Part shown: positions 48,342 through 60,590 of the stretch, piece by piece
How the letters are laid out: the number at the start of each line of letters is the position of its first letter
Position numbering within the stretch: position 1 is the stretch's first letter
Origin: Adiantum capillus-veneris
Taxonomy: Eukaryota > Streptophyta > Polypodiopsida > Polypodiales > Pteridaceae
Direction: 5' to 3'
Length of the DNA stretch: 64,000 nucleotides
Assembly: GCA_014529385.2 (NCBI GenBank)
Contig: CM043943.1
Span: 155,405,092 to 155,469,091 of the forward strand
Notes under the pieces: model-generated
What the model was told of the DNA's origin: nothing
Seen by the model: the letters and a program-made list of their open reading frames with translations, nothing else
Databases searched by the model: none
Position numbers and translations under genes: made by a program

Positions 48342-48736
48342 TATTGTTTTCTCTTTTCTTGCTTAAGAAGAGAGGTCCTTAAGTTATCTATGAAAGGTCG
48401 GACATGTTCATTGCAATAGGGTAAGTGAGACATGGATCTATTATCTTGGTTGAAAAGGACTTAGTTCGAGGTACACCATTGGGAACTATAGTCTTAATAA
48501 TGGAATCTCTCGAGGCTTGCCTTTGGCTTAACCATTATTGAGCTACTAGCAAGCTCAACATGAACCGTAATCAATCGAGAAATGTTAGACCCTCTCCACT
48601 AGTCTTTGCAATCAACAGTGTCTAAACCATGGGTGCGACTACTTGAGAACTAATTTTCAAAGATAAAGAAGAGTAGCGACTAAGGTTTTTGAGGGTACCA
48701 AAGCACAAAGTAATTTATACATAAGTTTAATTAGCA
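48342..48736 (+). other. Leader of G2
   Basis: Untranslated sequence between PBS and gag; matches 10176-10428 on the minus strand (G3). Confidence 0.7.
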
Positions 48737-49590
48737 TGGCTGGCAACTCCCAACGGCTTGGTTCTATCATCAAAGTACTCCACCACACTATGGTTGCTTC
48801 ACGCATCAATTTCTAACAAGGGGATAAAAGGAATGCCAAGCCCATGGAAGACAGAGATCGAAATGATGCAAAGGGGAAGAACAATGCCCAAAACTCTTCC
48901 CAAGGCAATTCCAACAACAACCAGTCCAAGGAGAAGGGAGTTTACAAAGGTAAAAATAAACTCTCTCCTGAAGAGCTAGAAACTTTTTGTAAGGACCACA
49001 AATGCTTCAAGTGTGGGGAGCAAGGACATGGCTATTGTTCTTGCACCAAAAGAAATGCCCGCAAAGAGACTCCTAGAGCTTCCATGATCAAAGCTCCAAA
49101 AGAGGATGTTCATTGCAAAGGATCACCTCTCTCCTATGCTTGGGAAAAGGTAAGGGAGCATGATGCCTTCATCCTGTTTGACCCTGGCTCTACTCACAAT
49201 TTCATATCCACAGAGTTGGCCACCAAGTTAGGCATTCAAGCTCATGAGATGGGAGATGTTTGTAGCCAATGGAGCCTTCAAGGGGCAAGAAGCCACAGTT
49301 ACCCACTTGATTGGGAAGTTCAAGCTTCATGTCCAAGGGTATGTTAACAAAGAATATTTCTTCATCTCTCCTCTCAAGAATGAAGATGTCATCTTAGGGG
49401 CACCATGGTTTGACCGTATGGCTGTTAATGTAAAGTTCCCTGAAAGAAGGTTATATTTCAAGTATAGAAAAAAGAACATGTATATAGACGCTAATGAGCT
49501 TGGTCATATCATACCCCTTGTAAATTCTCCTGCTTTTGACAAATCGATGAAAAGCTCAGTCTCTGCGTACATGATTTTTGTCAAACAATC
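48737..49590 (+). pseudogene. gag zinc knuckle and aspartic protease of G2
   Basis: A basic gag tail precedes the CCHC knuckle CFKCGEQGHGYCSC, with intact C-x2-C-x4-H-x4-C spacing. The protease segment FDPGSTHNFISTELATKLG follows. The frame changes near 49250 and continues in the frame starting 49244 (ISPLKNEDVILGAPWFDRM). The early gag frame has a stop at 48815 (TAA), so the N-terminal gag is also broken. Confidence 0.84.
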
Positions 49591-50640
49591 TATAAAAGGT
49601 CCTAATGTTTTATCAAATGAAGATGGTAGGAATCAAGAAGAGATCAACTTGTCTAATTTTTCAAATGGATTTCAAGATTTTTTTATCAATGATATCCCTA
49701 TGGACTTACCTCCAAAACAAGGGGACGATGACCATGGAATTCAGCTCCTACCAGGAAGCTCACCGCCTAACAAGCCTCCTTATAGATTTTTCCAAGCTCA
49801 AGAAGAGGAGATCATGAGGCAAGTACAAGGATTGGTAGACAAAGGGATGGTGAGACCTAGCTCCTCTCCCTTTTGTTCTCTAGTCGTTTTAGTGCAAAAG
49901 AAAGATGGTACATACCGCATGTGTGCGGACTATCGAGGTTAAACCATATCACTATCAAAAAAAGATTTCCCGTACCACGGATAGAAGCTTTGTTTGATAA
50001 GCTACAAGGTTTGACCTACTTCAATATGATTGACCTTAAAAGTGGCTATCATCCAATAAGGATAGTGAGTGAAGATATTGTAAAGTCCACGTTCTGTACA
50101 ACATTTGGTCTTTATTATGAATATCTTGTCATGCCTTTTGGTTTGACAAATGCTCTAGCCACATTCAATCGTTTGAAGGAGAAAATCTTTAGACCCTACC
50201 GCAAATTCATTGGATTGTTCTTTGATAATATCATCGTCTACTCCAAGTCCTTGGAGGAGCACAAGCAACATCTCCAAGTAATTTTTCAAGCTTTGAGGGA
50301 GAACAAGCTTTTTATCAATCAAAAGAAGAGTGAATTTTCCTTCAAGAGATTCAATACTTAGGTCATATTATCTCTTGTAATGGTATCTATACGGATCCAT
50401 CTAAGTTAGAGGTAATAAAGGCATGGCCTAATCCAAGGAATCTACATGAGCTACAAAGCTTTATTGATATGTGTGCATACTATAAACGCTTCATAGCGAA
50501 ATTCTCTCAAATAGCAGGACCATTACATGACTTAACAAAGAAGAACGTTAAGTACTCATGGACTGCTAAAGAGCAAAATGCTTTTGACAAGCTCAAAGAG
50601 AAGATTACCTTCTAACAATGCTTATGCTTCCGCATCTCTC
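49590..50640 (+). pseudogene. Reverse transcriptase of G2
   Basis: Frame 49244-49942 runs into RT (VRPSSSPFCSLVVLVQKKDG; YRMCADYRG, then stop). Frame 49873-50361 continues with TYFNMIDLKSGYHPIRI (Q to P in the usual YHQI) and MPFGLTNALATFNRL. The active-site box reads GLFFDNIIVYSK, so the second catalytic Asp is Asn. The thumb and connection continue to about 50640 with further frame changes. Confidence 0.88.
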
Positions 50641-50648
50641 AAAGCCAT

Positions 50649-51233
50649 TTGAGGTCCATTGTGGGTGATTGCCTTGGAGCAATCTTGCTTCAAGAAGGGC
50701 ATGCCATAGCATATGAGAGCCGAAGGCTCAATATGGATGAATGGGTCTTGAGCATATATGAAAAAGAGCTTTTAGCTATTTTACATGCCCTAGACACATG
50801 GAAGCACTATCTATTGGGGACTCCATTTATTTTGCAAACGGACCACCAAAACCTCAAGTACATCATGATGCAAACCAAGCTTTTCTATAAACAAATGAGG
50901 TGGAAAAATTTTCTTTCGCAATGTTATTTTCATATTGCTTACATTGCTGATAAGCAAAATCAAGTGGCCGATGCACTTTCACGACGACCAAGAGTCAATG
51001 CGATGTTTATAGCAACTCACAATGATCTATCTTCTATGATAGATGAGTATGCTAGTGACCTTGACTTTAAAGATATAATGCTAGCCCTTGCCTTGGGAAA
51101 GAAAGAAGAACCATTCACCTTGCAGGATGGTTATCTTCTCCATGGCAATAGGCTATGTGTTACTCACTCTCGTGAGAAAGTCATGTATGAATCCGATGCT
51201 CCTCCCTATGCAGGCATTCAACCTACTCTTTGA
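50649..51233 (+). pseudogene. RNase H of G2
   Basis: A 194-residue frame: LGAILLQEGHAIAYESRRLN, EKELLAILHALDTWKHYLLG, QTDHQNLKYIM, and QVADALSRRP at the domain end. The N-terminal Asp-containing strand is degraded by the frame change at about 50640. It ends in the linker before the integrase zinc finger. Confidence 0.88.
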
Positions 51234-52032
51234 GGTGTAGAGACATACTTCTATTGGCCTACCATGAAAGTAGACATACAAGAGTATGTTTCAAAATGTG
51301 TGGTATGTCAAAAGACCAAGTATGATAGAGGGAAGCAACTTGGCTTACTCCAGCCACGGCAAATCCCTAATTCACCATGGGAGAGTATATCCATGGATTT
51401 TATCTTTGGATTGCCCAAGTCTATCCATGGGAATACCGGAATATGGACAATAGTTGACAGTTTTAGCAAGCAAGCACACTTTATTCTTGTCAAAACGACT
51501 ATTAAGGCACACCAAATCGCAACTCTCTTCATATCTCAAATTTTCAAACACCATGGATTGCCAACATCCATTGTGTCAAATAGAGATCCTAGAATGACTA
51601 CTAATTTTTGGAAAGGTCTCTTTGAAAAGTTGTTCGGCCTATCACCCACAAACGGATGGTCAAAGTGAGATAGACAATCTTACGATACTCGATCTACTAA
51701 AGACGTAGGTTACAGAAGTAGATCAACGCTCACAACGGAAAAAGTACTTACCTCTTGTAGAGTATGCGTACAATAATATTTTCCATACTACTATGAGAAA
51801 AGCACCTTTTGAGATCATAGAGGGAAGACCTAAAAGTCCCTTGCTACTTAAAGTACATGGGAAGGTCTTCGCTGCCTATGAGTATAGCCATGACCTACAA
51901 GAATCTTTCCAAAAGATTAAGGAGGCTATATCTATCTCTCAACAAAGGCAAAAGGCTATTTTTGATAAGCACAGAAGGGCCTTAACGTTCAAAGAAAATG
52001 ATTGGGTCTTACTTAAGTTTCCCAAGGCTTGA
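51234..52032 (+). pseudogene. Integrase of G2
   Basis: The zinc-finger tail (CVVCQKTKYDRGKQLGLLQP) leads to SMDFIFGLPKSIHG with the first Asp and VDSFSKQAHFI. The second Asp position in the usual VSDRDPR motif is Asn (VSNRDPRMTTNFW). A frame change follows near 51660. The C-terminal segment at 51793-52032 has KAPFEIIEGRPKSPLL and ENDWVLLKFPK, then a stop. The loss of acidic residues parallels that in its RT. Confidence 0.87.
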
Positions 52033-52437
52033 TTGAGGCAAACGATGGGTAAAAATCTTATGGGCCATCAAAATTATTATGCTAAACTAGCAAAAAGATA
52101 CTCTAGTCCTTTTCAAATCTTGAAGCTCAACTCCAGTTGTCCAACCACTGGCTCATACACAATGCTTTTCATGTGAGCCTACTTAAGCTCTACTATGGAG
52201 AGCCACCAATAGACTTAATTATTGAAGACCCCCCAGAAATCGAAGACCAAGAAGAGGTGCTATAACCTGAAGCTATCCTTTGGCATGAAGACAAGGTTCT
52301 ACGGCATGGTAAGATTATCCGACGATATCTTATTACGTTCCAAAATTATCCTTTGGAAGATGTTAGATGGATGCAAGGAATACACCTTAAGGATAGTATC
52401 AACTTTGTCAATGCTTACAATTCTACATTAGAGTAAG
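52033..52437 (+). pseudogene. Integrase tail and chromodomain of G2
   Basis: After a small deletion near 52125 relative to G1, the tail (NAFHVSLLK in one frame) leads to a chromodomain still readable in one frame: EAILWHEDKVLRHGKIIRRY, LITFQNYPLEDVRWMQGIHL, ending NAYNSTLE and TAA at 52435-52437. The aromatic and acidic positions of a chromodomain are present. Confidence 0.8.
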
Positions 52438-52684
52438 CAAATGTAAATGCTTCTTTTAAATGATCAATGTTTTTCTCTTATAAGACTAATTCTCTTTTTC
52501 TTGTGCACAAATTTAAGTAGTATGCATGCTTAGAATCATGTTTGTGATGACGATGTCTTTCAAACACCAAGTAGAATTTGTCACTCTACTTTGGGAGAAT
52601 GAAATGGACTCAAGGGCAGGCATGCTTGTGCCAGCTAAGTCTCCCAAGCCCTAAATGGATTAGTCATTCATCTAGGAGAGAGAT

Positions 52685-52829
52685 GAAAACCAAGACAACA
52701 CCAGTGATGAGTCTTGAACTAAAGATGTTAGCGAGGACAAGAAGAAGAAGAAAAATTTTAGCATAAACAAGGAACAATCCCAAGTGTCTTTTGAGATCTA
52801 TCCCATGAGTCTTGAACTCATGACACATG

Positions 52830-52883
<54 letters not shown>

Positions 52884-52975
52884 AATGGTAGTTTCAAATT
52901 TGAGATACAACACAAGCAAAAACATACACAAGGCAAAACATAAACATATCCAAGATCAAGTACATGCTTGTGGTG
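52685..52975. repeat. Repeat related to 54380-54545, with (GA)n
   Basis: Shares TTTTGAGATCT, TGAAC(T/A)(C/T)ATGACACATG and the later ACACAAGGCA ... ATCAA.TACATGCTTG(T/C)TG order with 54380-54545. A (GA)n tract spans about 52833-52881. The embedded TTGAACTCATGAC is faintly B-box-like (tRNA-derived), but there is no convincing A box. Confidence 0.6.
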
Positions 52976-53847
52976 AGGGTCTAAGCATTGGCAAGATGTC
53001 AAGAGGATTTTCCGCTACCTTAGTGGCACTTTACATCTTGGCTTGTTTTATCCCAAGGGGGGATCATTGCCGCCAGACTTACATGCTTTTTCGGACTCAG
53101 ATTGGGCTGGTTGTTTTGACACGCGAGTGTCCACAAGTGGTTTTTGTTTCATGCTTGGCAGTTCATGTATATTATGGTTGAGCAAGAAGCAACCTATTGT
53201 GGCCACTTCGAGTTGTGAGGCTGAGTACAGAGCAGTCTTCACAGCTACGGTTGAGTGTGTATGGCTCAGACGCCTTATGGCTAATTTGGGTGTTGGAAAG
53301 GACACTGCCAACACTATCTACACTGACAGTCCGAGCCATTGGCAGCTGCAAGGAACCCATTTTTTCATGCTCATACAAAGCACATTGAGGTGCATTGCCA
53401 CTATGTCAGGGAGAGGCTGCAGGAGAGATCAGCTTGGCTTATGTGCCAACACGGGACAACCTTGCTGATCTTTTCACAAAGGCATTGTCTCGTGAGAAGC
53501 TTGAAGCTTTCCACAAAGCTGTGGGCTTACTCCCCTTTGTGGACTGATCATGTCCTCAAAGCATGGCACTTCCCTTTACTCATGTGCCAGCTCTCGTTCA
53601 CCGCATCACTCCAGGGGGGATTTGTTACCATATACATGTGGTAGTGATGTGTGTGAACACACTACGACCGCCGGGGCATTTTTTCCCTCTTTAGGAGGTT
53701 TTTTCCCCGAAGCATTGTATATACGCCCATCACTCTAGGGCTATCTATCTTTCCATTGCACACTAAGTAACACACTCTCTATTGTGTGCCTTGAGCTTCC
53801 TTCGTCTTCTCCAAGCTGTGCGTTTCTCTGCAACCCTAATTCCAACA
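52976..53847 (+). pseudogene. Duplicate of copia RT 3' end, RNase H and 3' LTR
   Basis: Near-identical to 36143-37018, beginning mid-RT (AGGGTCTAAGCATTGG). It contains DLHAFSDSDWAGC and SCEAEYRAV of RNase H, then the same frameshift in the RNase H C-terminus as the parent, and an LTR at 53623-53847. Visible differences are a 6-base indel near 53417 and scattered substitutions. The shared frameshift and the copied non-element flank show DNA duplication and not retrotransposition. Confidence 0.93.
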
Positions 53848-54173
53848 CATGGGGTGGTGGCAGGTGACATCGATTGGACTGAACATATGGAATCTATTTC
53901 TATGCAAAAAAGGGCTAGATTTCTCGCAAGCTTCATGCCACCACCTCAATGGCATCATTAACAGAACTACTAGTACCTTTGTCATAAGCACTGGCTTCTT
54001 CATCTTTTGGAGGGATCGCACCTTAACAGCCTTCAAGTTGCATCCTTTCAGTAGAGATGGGGACACCGACCTCAAGATGCCCATTATCATGTGCAGTTAG
54101 GAAGCATGATATATAACGCAGGTTAGTCAGCAAGGAGGCAAGAAGACATAATTGCTGACCGAAACAACTTACA

Positions 54174-54250
<77 letters not shown>
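53848..54250. repeat. Duplicate of copia right flank with (GA)n
   Basis: 53848-54176 repeats 37019-37340, including the CATGG target-site copy. Homology ends within the (GA)n tract at 54177-54250; downstream sequences differ. Confidence 0.92.
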
Positions 54251-54254
<4 letters not shown>

Positions 54255-55000
54255 TGCATGCCCATGGTTGCCCCTTGAGAAGCATGAAGTGGAGACTATA
54301 GTCATTTTGCATAGGCAAAAAACTTCAAATTGGAAAGAGATGGCGAGAGCTTGCTATACATGCGGCACCCTCTTGCACATTTTGAGATCTCTCCCACGAA
54401 TCGTGAACATATGACACATGTCGCGCGCACGCACACACACACACACACACACACAAATTGTAATTTTAAATCCAATAGACAGTGCATGCAAAAACACACA
54501 CAAGGCACCTCTGTATAGAGAATAAGATCAACTACATGCTTGCTGTAAATCCATCGTGATGGCTTCTGCTGCTTGCTTAAGGCAAGGGGTTCTTGTTTGT
54601 ACACACACACACAAACACACACACACACACACACAAGGTTGCATGCCCATGGTCACCCCCCCCCCCCCCGGAGAAGCATCAAGTGGAGGCTATAGTCATT
54701 TCACATGGACAAAAGACTGAAGAATGGGAAGGGATGGGAGAGCTTGTGGCACACTCGGGTCTCATATAGCCTCTTGCATACTCATGCTCAGCACTCTCGG
54801 CCAGTGCCCAACAAGTCTCTCCCACCCTTCCTCTCATTCTATCTTTTGGCTTGCCCCCGCGTTAGCTGTAATAGTAGCAGAATCTTATCTTCAAATGGTG
54901 CCACCGTCTTGTTGTCTTCTCTTTGATTGTGAAACTTAACTATGGAGTCTAACTTTCTTTCACTCATCCTATAGGCGCGTGCATAGTGCTAGAGGCCTTA
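54250..55000. repeat. Tandem diverged repeat with AGGTTGCATGCCCATGGT start
   Basis: Two units begin AGGTTGCATGCCCATGGT at about 54251 and 54636, followed by GAGAAGCAT(G/C)AAGTGGAG and CTATAGTCATTT. Each is preceded by a dinucleotide tract, (GA)n and (CA)n respectively. No coding content recognised. Confidence 0.8.
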
Positions 55001-55480
55001 GTTCAGGGAAGCAAAGTTCATTTAGATGATTTGTTCTTGATAATGTCAAAAAAAAAATTGTCATCATCTTCTATTCAAAATACTTAGCTGTGTGATTCTG
55101 CGAATCTTGCACTTTGTTTGGCAACTGATCTATAGCAGCAAAGTAGGGCAACATTGGAGAGCATGATTGGGACCATGGAGGATGGTCATAAAGCCTTTTT
55201 TGTTCTTTCTTTTGATTTCTAGTTTCAATTAGCATGAGGAGTTGCTTCTTTGCATAGGGTAGATAAGATGTGGACTGCTTTCTCTCATTCCAAAACAGGA
55301 TGATTATGCACATGAATGCTTAATGTTTTAGGTTGTCCATGAATTGGATGTTGTAAATAAATTGTCCACCATTTTTGCTACAACTATTGGACATCATACA
55401 CAAGCTGGATTTAGATGGATACATGGAGCATCCAATAAAGATGAAGTCGGAAGGTCTTTATCCCTAAAAGGTTTAGTTAA
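55000..55480. other. Unassigned spacer
   Basis: No gene recognised; mostly AT-rich sequence. Confidence 0.4.
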
Positions 55481-55487
55481 TGGGGAT

Positions 55488-56078
<591 letters not shown>

Positions 56079-56189
56079 GGTACTTTTTGGGTACTTAGAC
56101 ATTGTATCAAATTCACCGCGTTGTAACTTTTTGGTCTCATAGGTCATCTTGGCCTTTTGAAGATGCTAATATAACATTTTATTTGATTT

Positions 56190-56190
56190 C

Positions 56191-56227
<37 letters not shown>

Positions 56228-56293
56228 AATTGCACGGGCTTTCATGGCATCCCTCTCCACCTTTTCCTTTCCCAAAACCCTAAATGTAGTCCT

Positions 56294-56338
<45 letters not shown>

Positions 56339-56340
56339 AC
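56190..56340. repeat. (CT)n and (CA)n microsatellites
   Basis: (CT)n at about 56193-56226 and (CA)n at about 56295-56336. Confidence 0.95.
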
Positions 56341-57724
56341 CACACAATTATGCCGCACATTTACGTACACATACACACCTATGGGGTGGGTTACTTTTTG
56401 GGAACACACATGAACAGATTTTCTAGGCATGGCAGTAGAGGGGACGGAGGAGATGAGGAAGCGAACTTTGCAAAAGCTAGTTGTGAGCGCGGAGCTTCCC
56501 ATGGAAGCTTTCTATGCACCTATCAATAGTTGCGGATGTATGCTCTGCCATTGTGAAGGTGTGGCCATAGAGCATGGGCTTTGGATAGTTGAACTCTGAT
56601 TCTAAGGCCTTCTCTTCATGCATGAAAGCTCAACCTTAAAATTTATACACGAATAAGGAAAGAAACCTCTCTGGTCTGGTTGAACCTTTTCTCACATGAA
56701 TGCAAGTTTTTGTTCTTGTTCTTATCATCTTAAATTGGCTTGGAGTTCTACCATTTTATGCATGGGCCCTATCTTTCTCGTGTATGTGGGGTGTATGGAT
56801 CTCACCCAATGGTTCACTACCCTACAAGGGCTTTCGCGGTTCAGATTGGAACTCATATGTGCGTGATGATTGGGGCCTATGGTTTTGCAGTCCCTTTGTG
56901 TTTGGCTTGGCCTCACAACTAGGGAGAACCTTGCTCACATTGGATCTCTTTTTTTTTGTGATATTGTCTTCAATGAAAATGCATATGGCACAGGTCACGA
57001 GTATTAGTTATGAATTGCCACTTTGGAGATCAAGGAAATAGGAAACAAATGTCTTATCGTATTTGCACACTTGCCAGGTGTCTTCAATGGGTAGTAGCTT
57101 CCACTAATAGCGATGCTTGATTATTGAAATCCTTGTATTGAAGTCTCCCATCTTTCAAGCATGGAGGAGAATCTTATAGAGATGGGCCAGTTGTAATGGA
57201 GCTAGTTCTATCTTTGATTAAGTTGCCTTTTTTCCTTTATTTAAGGCGTACATTGGAGGACACATACTTCATTCTTCTATAATCCACATACAAGATGGTA
57301 CATTTGAATCATTTTTAGCACATGGCCCATATTATGTGTGAGTCACTAGATAAAGATATGGTTCTAGTGTCTTTGGGGTGAAGACTTGAAGAAATGTTAA
57401 AGCCAAGTATGTTCGTGGCTATATAAGGGCTCTTCTTGTGCATGTTTGTTTTAAATTTTGAACATGGTTTTTCGTGCACAGTTTTCCAATCATATAGTTT
57501 CCATGCACATGGAAAATTGATATGCACAGCAGCGCAATGCAATATATGATGCACATAAACATATGGGTGTCACAAGCTCATGGTTGTGATGCAACACGAT
57601 GCTTGTTGGAAGACCTTGAATATTTGACATGTTGAGTTGAAGAATTGGATTTATGAAAACATGTATCTTACATAAGAAAAGATCTCTTTTGTGCCCAATC
57701 ATTAGGAAGAGAATGAGGTCTAGG
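56341..57724. other. Unassigned region
   Basis: Several 60-110-codon frames (for example 56700-57041) lack motifs and have overlapping opposite-strand frames. I see no supportable gene. Confidence 0.4.
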
Positions 57725-58156
57725 AGGGCCTCCCTCGGGACTAAGTGACACGGGCAAGGGAGGGTGGGATCTATGACAGGGGGATTGTGGGCCGTAGATC
57801 TGGAATGTTGTAATCGAGAGTAAAAAGTAATATAGGGTACCCGTGTTTCAAAAGTAATCTAGGGTACCCCATTTTGCGAGTGTGGGATTTGAACCCGTGA
57901 CCTCACCCATGAGAGACGCATGTCCTATCCACTTCGCCATGTGCGCATTCTGAAGCGTGGGGGGCCTAATTTACTTAAAACACGTATGCAAAGTGGCAAC
58001 AGCCGAAATTAATCTGGGGTACCCTATATTACAAAAAGTAATCTAGGGTACCCTAGATTACTTTTGGTGCCGCCACCCAGATCTACGGCCCACAATCCCC
58101 TCGTCGTAGATCCCACCCTCCCATGCGCGTGTCACTTAGTCACGAGGGAGGGCCTC
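57725..58156. mobile_element. Foldback/MITE-like element with about 80-bp terminal inverted repeats
   Basis: The left arm (from about 57725; CCTCCCTCGGGACTAAGTGA, then GGGAGGGTGGGATCTA and GATTGTGGGCCGTAGATCTG) is repeated in reverse complement at the right end to about 58156. Inner copies of AGTAATCTAGGGTACCC occur in both orientations. The arms match over about 80 bp with few mismatches. No open frame inside; no clear target duplication found. A tRNA-like sequence lies between the arms. Confidence 0.8.
57875..57947 (-). tRNA. tRNA-like sequence (probable pseudo-tRNA or SINE head)
   Basis: The minus strand has an A box-like TGGCGAAGTGG (57939-57929) and a B box-like GGTTCAAATCCC (57895-57884) with tRNA-like spacing. 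The 73-nt span starts TGCGCA and ends TCGCA, whose outer four bases pair. T-stem pairing is incomplete (ACGGG against CCCAC) and the anticodon arm pairs imperfectly, so an amino-acid identity cannot be assigned. A functional tRNA is unlikely. Confidence 0.45.
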
Positions 58157-59672
58157 TTTATTTGGCAGTTTAAGGAAGTCAAACCTTTAGTATTAAGAAA
58201 GTAATCAAAGGAAAAAGATTGAATTCAAACATGCAAAACGACTAGTTTATTTGAATTTAAAAATTTCCCCCGAAATGGAATTCAAATCTAGCGGGTAAAA
58301 CCATATCATGTAGCATATCTATGGAAAGAGCTCAATGTGTAGGTTGAAAATCTATAATCTCCGCTCAAATTGAAGATCATATGTGGGAGTTATGGAAGAC
58401 CAAAAATCATAAAGTTATCCACCTCCTTTTTGGAGGGAAAAGTGCATCCTTTGAACACTCTTACACAACTCTTACACACCCACCATTCTTGTACACATGG
58501 CATGCACCTATTCATCAAAATGTTAATCACCTCCATAGGCTCATGGAAAATAAAGAGGCCCTCCTAGACCCCATCCTCTTCCTAATGTTTCATGTTTTTG
58601 TAGCATGACATGTTATTGTAACTTACAACGTGATTGCAGGTATGGGGCAAGTTCTTCGGAAAGGCATATTGCAAGGTTAAAGTTGTGCTAGATTGAGAGG
58701 CTCTACTTGTAGCATGTAGGTTCCTCTTGATTCCAAGTGGTATAATCTCTTGAAAGTCTCGATCAAAAATTGCAAAGGACATCGTAAACCACTTTTTTAG
58801 CATCAATTGAGATAGCATATGAATTAAATATCACTACAATGGCAGTAAAGGCCTCATATCTCAAGATGGTAGATAGGGTAGAAATTAGATGAGACCAAGG
58901 GAAAATGTAGCTTCACCTTAACAAATGTTGCTCATGTGGCATTGGGCAATAACGAGGGCTTGCACACATGATACCTTTCAAAATGAGTTGGATTGAAAAA
59001 GGTGGGATCTTTGTGTATAAACGGAAGCGTTTTGTAGAAAATACTAATCAAAGTTGTGAATATCAACGTTCTCTTACATCCCATCAAGGGTTTATGATGC
59101 ACCAAAGATTATGTACTTGAAAACCATGCTAGTCACTCTTTGTGAACGAGAAGATGGACCACCAATTGAGGAATGGTCTTGTAAGTTTATCGATAACCTT
59201 ACAACCCAGAAAGTCATTTGTTGATTTCTTTTGGAAAATTTTATAGCTTCTTCCTCATGGGCATTTGCGAACGAGAACAACATCATCACGGGTATTGGAA
59301 TCACTATTGTTGGACCAGTGGACCTCAATGTGGTTACCATTGTATATCTCTTAAAGATTTGGGGAGTGAGGATAAAATGGACACCTCTTCCAACAACAAC
59401 ACCCAAGGTGCAACTCCATGCGAGGGAAGTATTCGACCTGGTTGATGCAGTGGGTTGAGTATAAAAGCTCCTATGACAACATGCTTACCATCACAATCTC
59501 CAAAGGGCAAACCTTGTGATTTAATCACTTGTTTTTTTCATGATGTGGTTATGGTTTCCTTTAAAAACTTCTAAAGTTTCAATTTTCAATAGCTTGGTCA
59601 AGGGTTCCCTAAAGCTTACATATAGAACTTAAAACCTTTCTCCCATTCTCTGACACATGGACCTCGGTGACA

Positions 59673-59704
<32 letters not shown>

Positions 59705-60590
59705 CCTTTTCCCTCGTTGAGGTCAAACTTGAACTATCGGGTCGAGGACATGGGACATGACGCAAGTGATGGTAGTAGCAGACAAAGGCATGAAGCACAA
59801 GATGGACATGACGCAAGTGTTAGTTGTAGCACAGGTGAGAGCGTCAACATGCAATGAGAACCATCTATGCCTGGACCATCTCCTCGATCTTTAAAAAATC
59901 TAATTATATTTGGAACTATATTATTTATATTAAGATCTTCTTTACAAAGATGATCGACTATGTTTATTTATTATAAGAAGGGTTTGAAATTATACATAAA
60001 AATTACATAAGGGAGAACTTAATGCATCCAAAAACTTACATAGTGTTTTTAAAATGGCCTCTTTTTCACAAGTGATATACGGTGTTTTCTCTAAGTGGAC
60101 ACCCCGGGATTGCAAGTTATTGCAAAAACTAACAAGAACTTGGAGAAAAAAATCATTAATGCTTGAGGATGTAGCAACCAACTACACAATGCTAATTGTT
60201 GAAGGGCCTCAAGATGAATTTGATTGCTCATATCCTCCCTTCTTGCACGACAAGAAAAATGGAATAGCTGAAGAGATGGAGACTAACATGCACACATTGG
60301 CGAAGTGAAACATATTATTGTTCGCATAGGTTCAAGCCAGGCTAGATCTATTGGCCAATGAATGATTTTAAAAATGTATAGGAATTTTTTGTATCTGGAC
60401 TATATGAATTTTGGCAAAGTTAAGATTTACCAGTCCCCCCCCAAACACACTTATGGTAGCCATTGGGAATAAGTCGGGGTTACCCCTGTTGTATACACTT
60501 ATGGCACCCTATTTAAAAACCCCCCTTCCTTACATTCACATGATACCTTACAGAACTAAATCGTGAATCCCCCAGATTTCTTTATGGGAA
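58157..60590. other. Unassigned region with a poly-C tract
   Basis: A poly-C run of about 25-28 bases lies at about 59670-59697. Frames of 60-104 codons (such as 59092-59406 minus) overlap others in both strands and show no motifs. No gene supported. Confidence 0.4.

Larger units (their letters stand above)
46767..52684 (+). mobile_element. Ty3/gypsy chromovirus G2 (5' LTR to chromodomain, 3' LTR missing)
   Basis: 5' LTR 46767-48328, PBS 48330-48341, leader, gag-pro-RT-RNaseH-IN and chromodomain in order on the plus strand. Homology to G1's post-coding region ends at about 52684 without a polypurine tract or 3' LTR, so the 3' end is lost. Frameshifts and stops are spread through pol. Confidence 0.92.

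Noticed and set aside
56700-57041. 113-codon plus-strand frame with Trp-rich segments
   Set aside because: No motif, and overlapping frames on both strands; composition is that of random AT-balanced sequence.
59092-59406. 104-codon minus-strand frame
   Set aside because: No domain recognised and no supporting gene structure.
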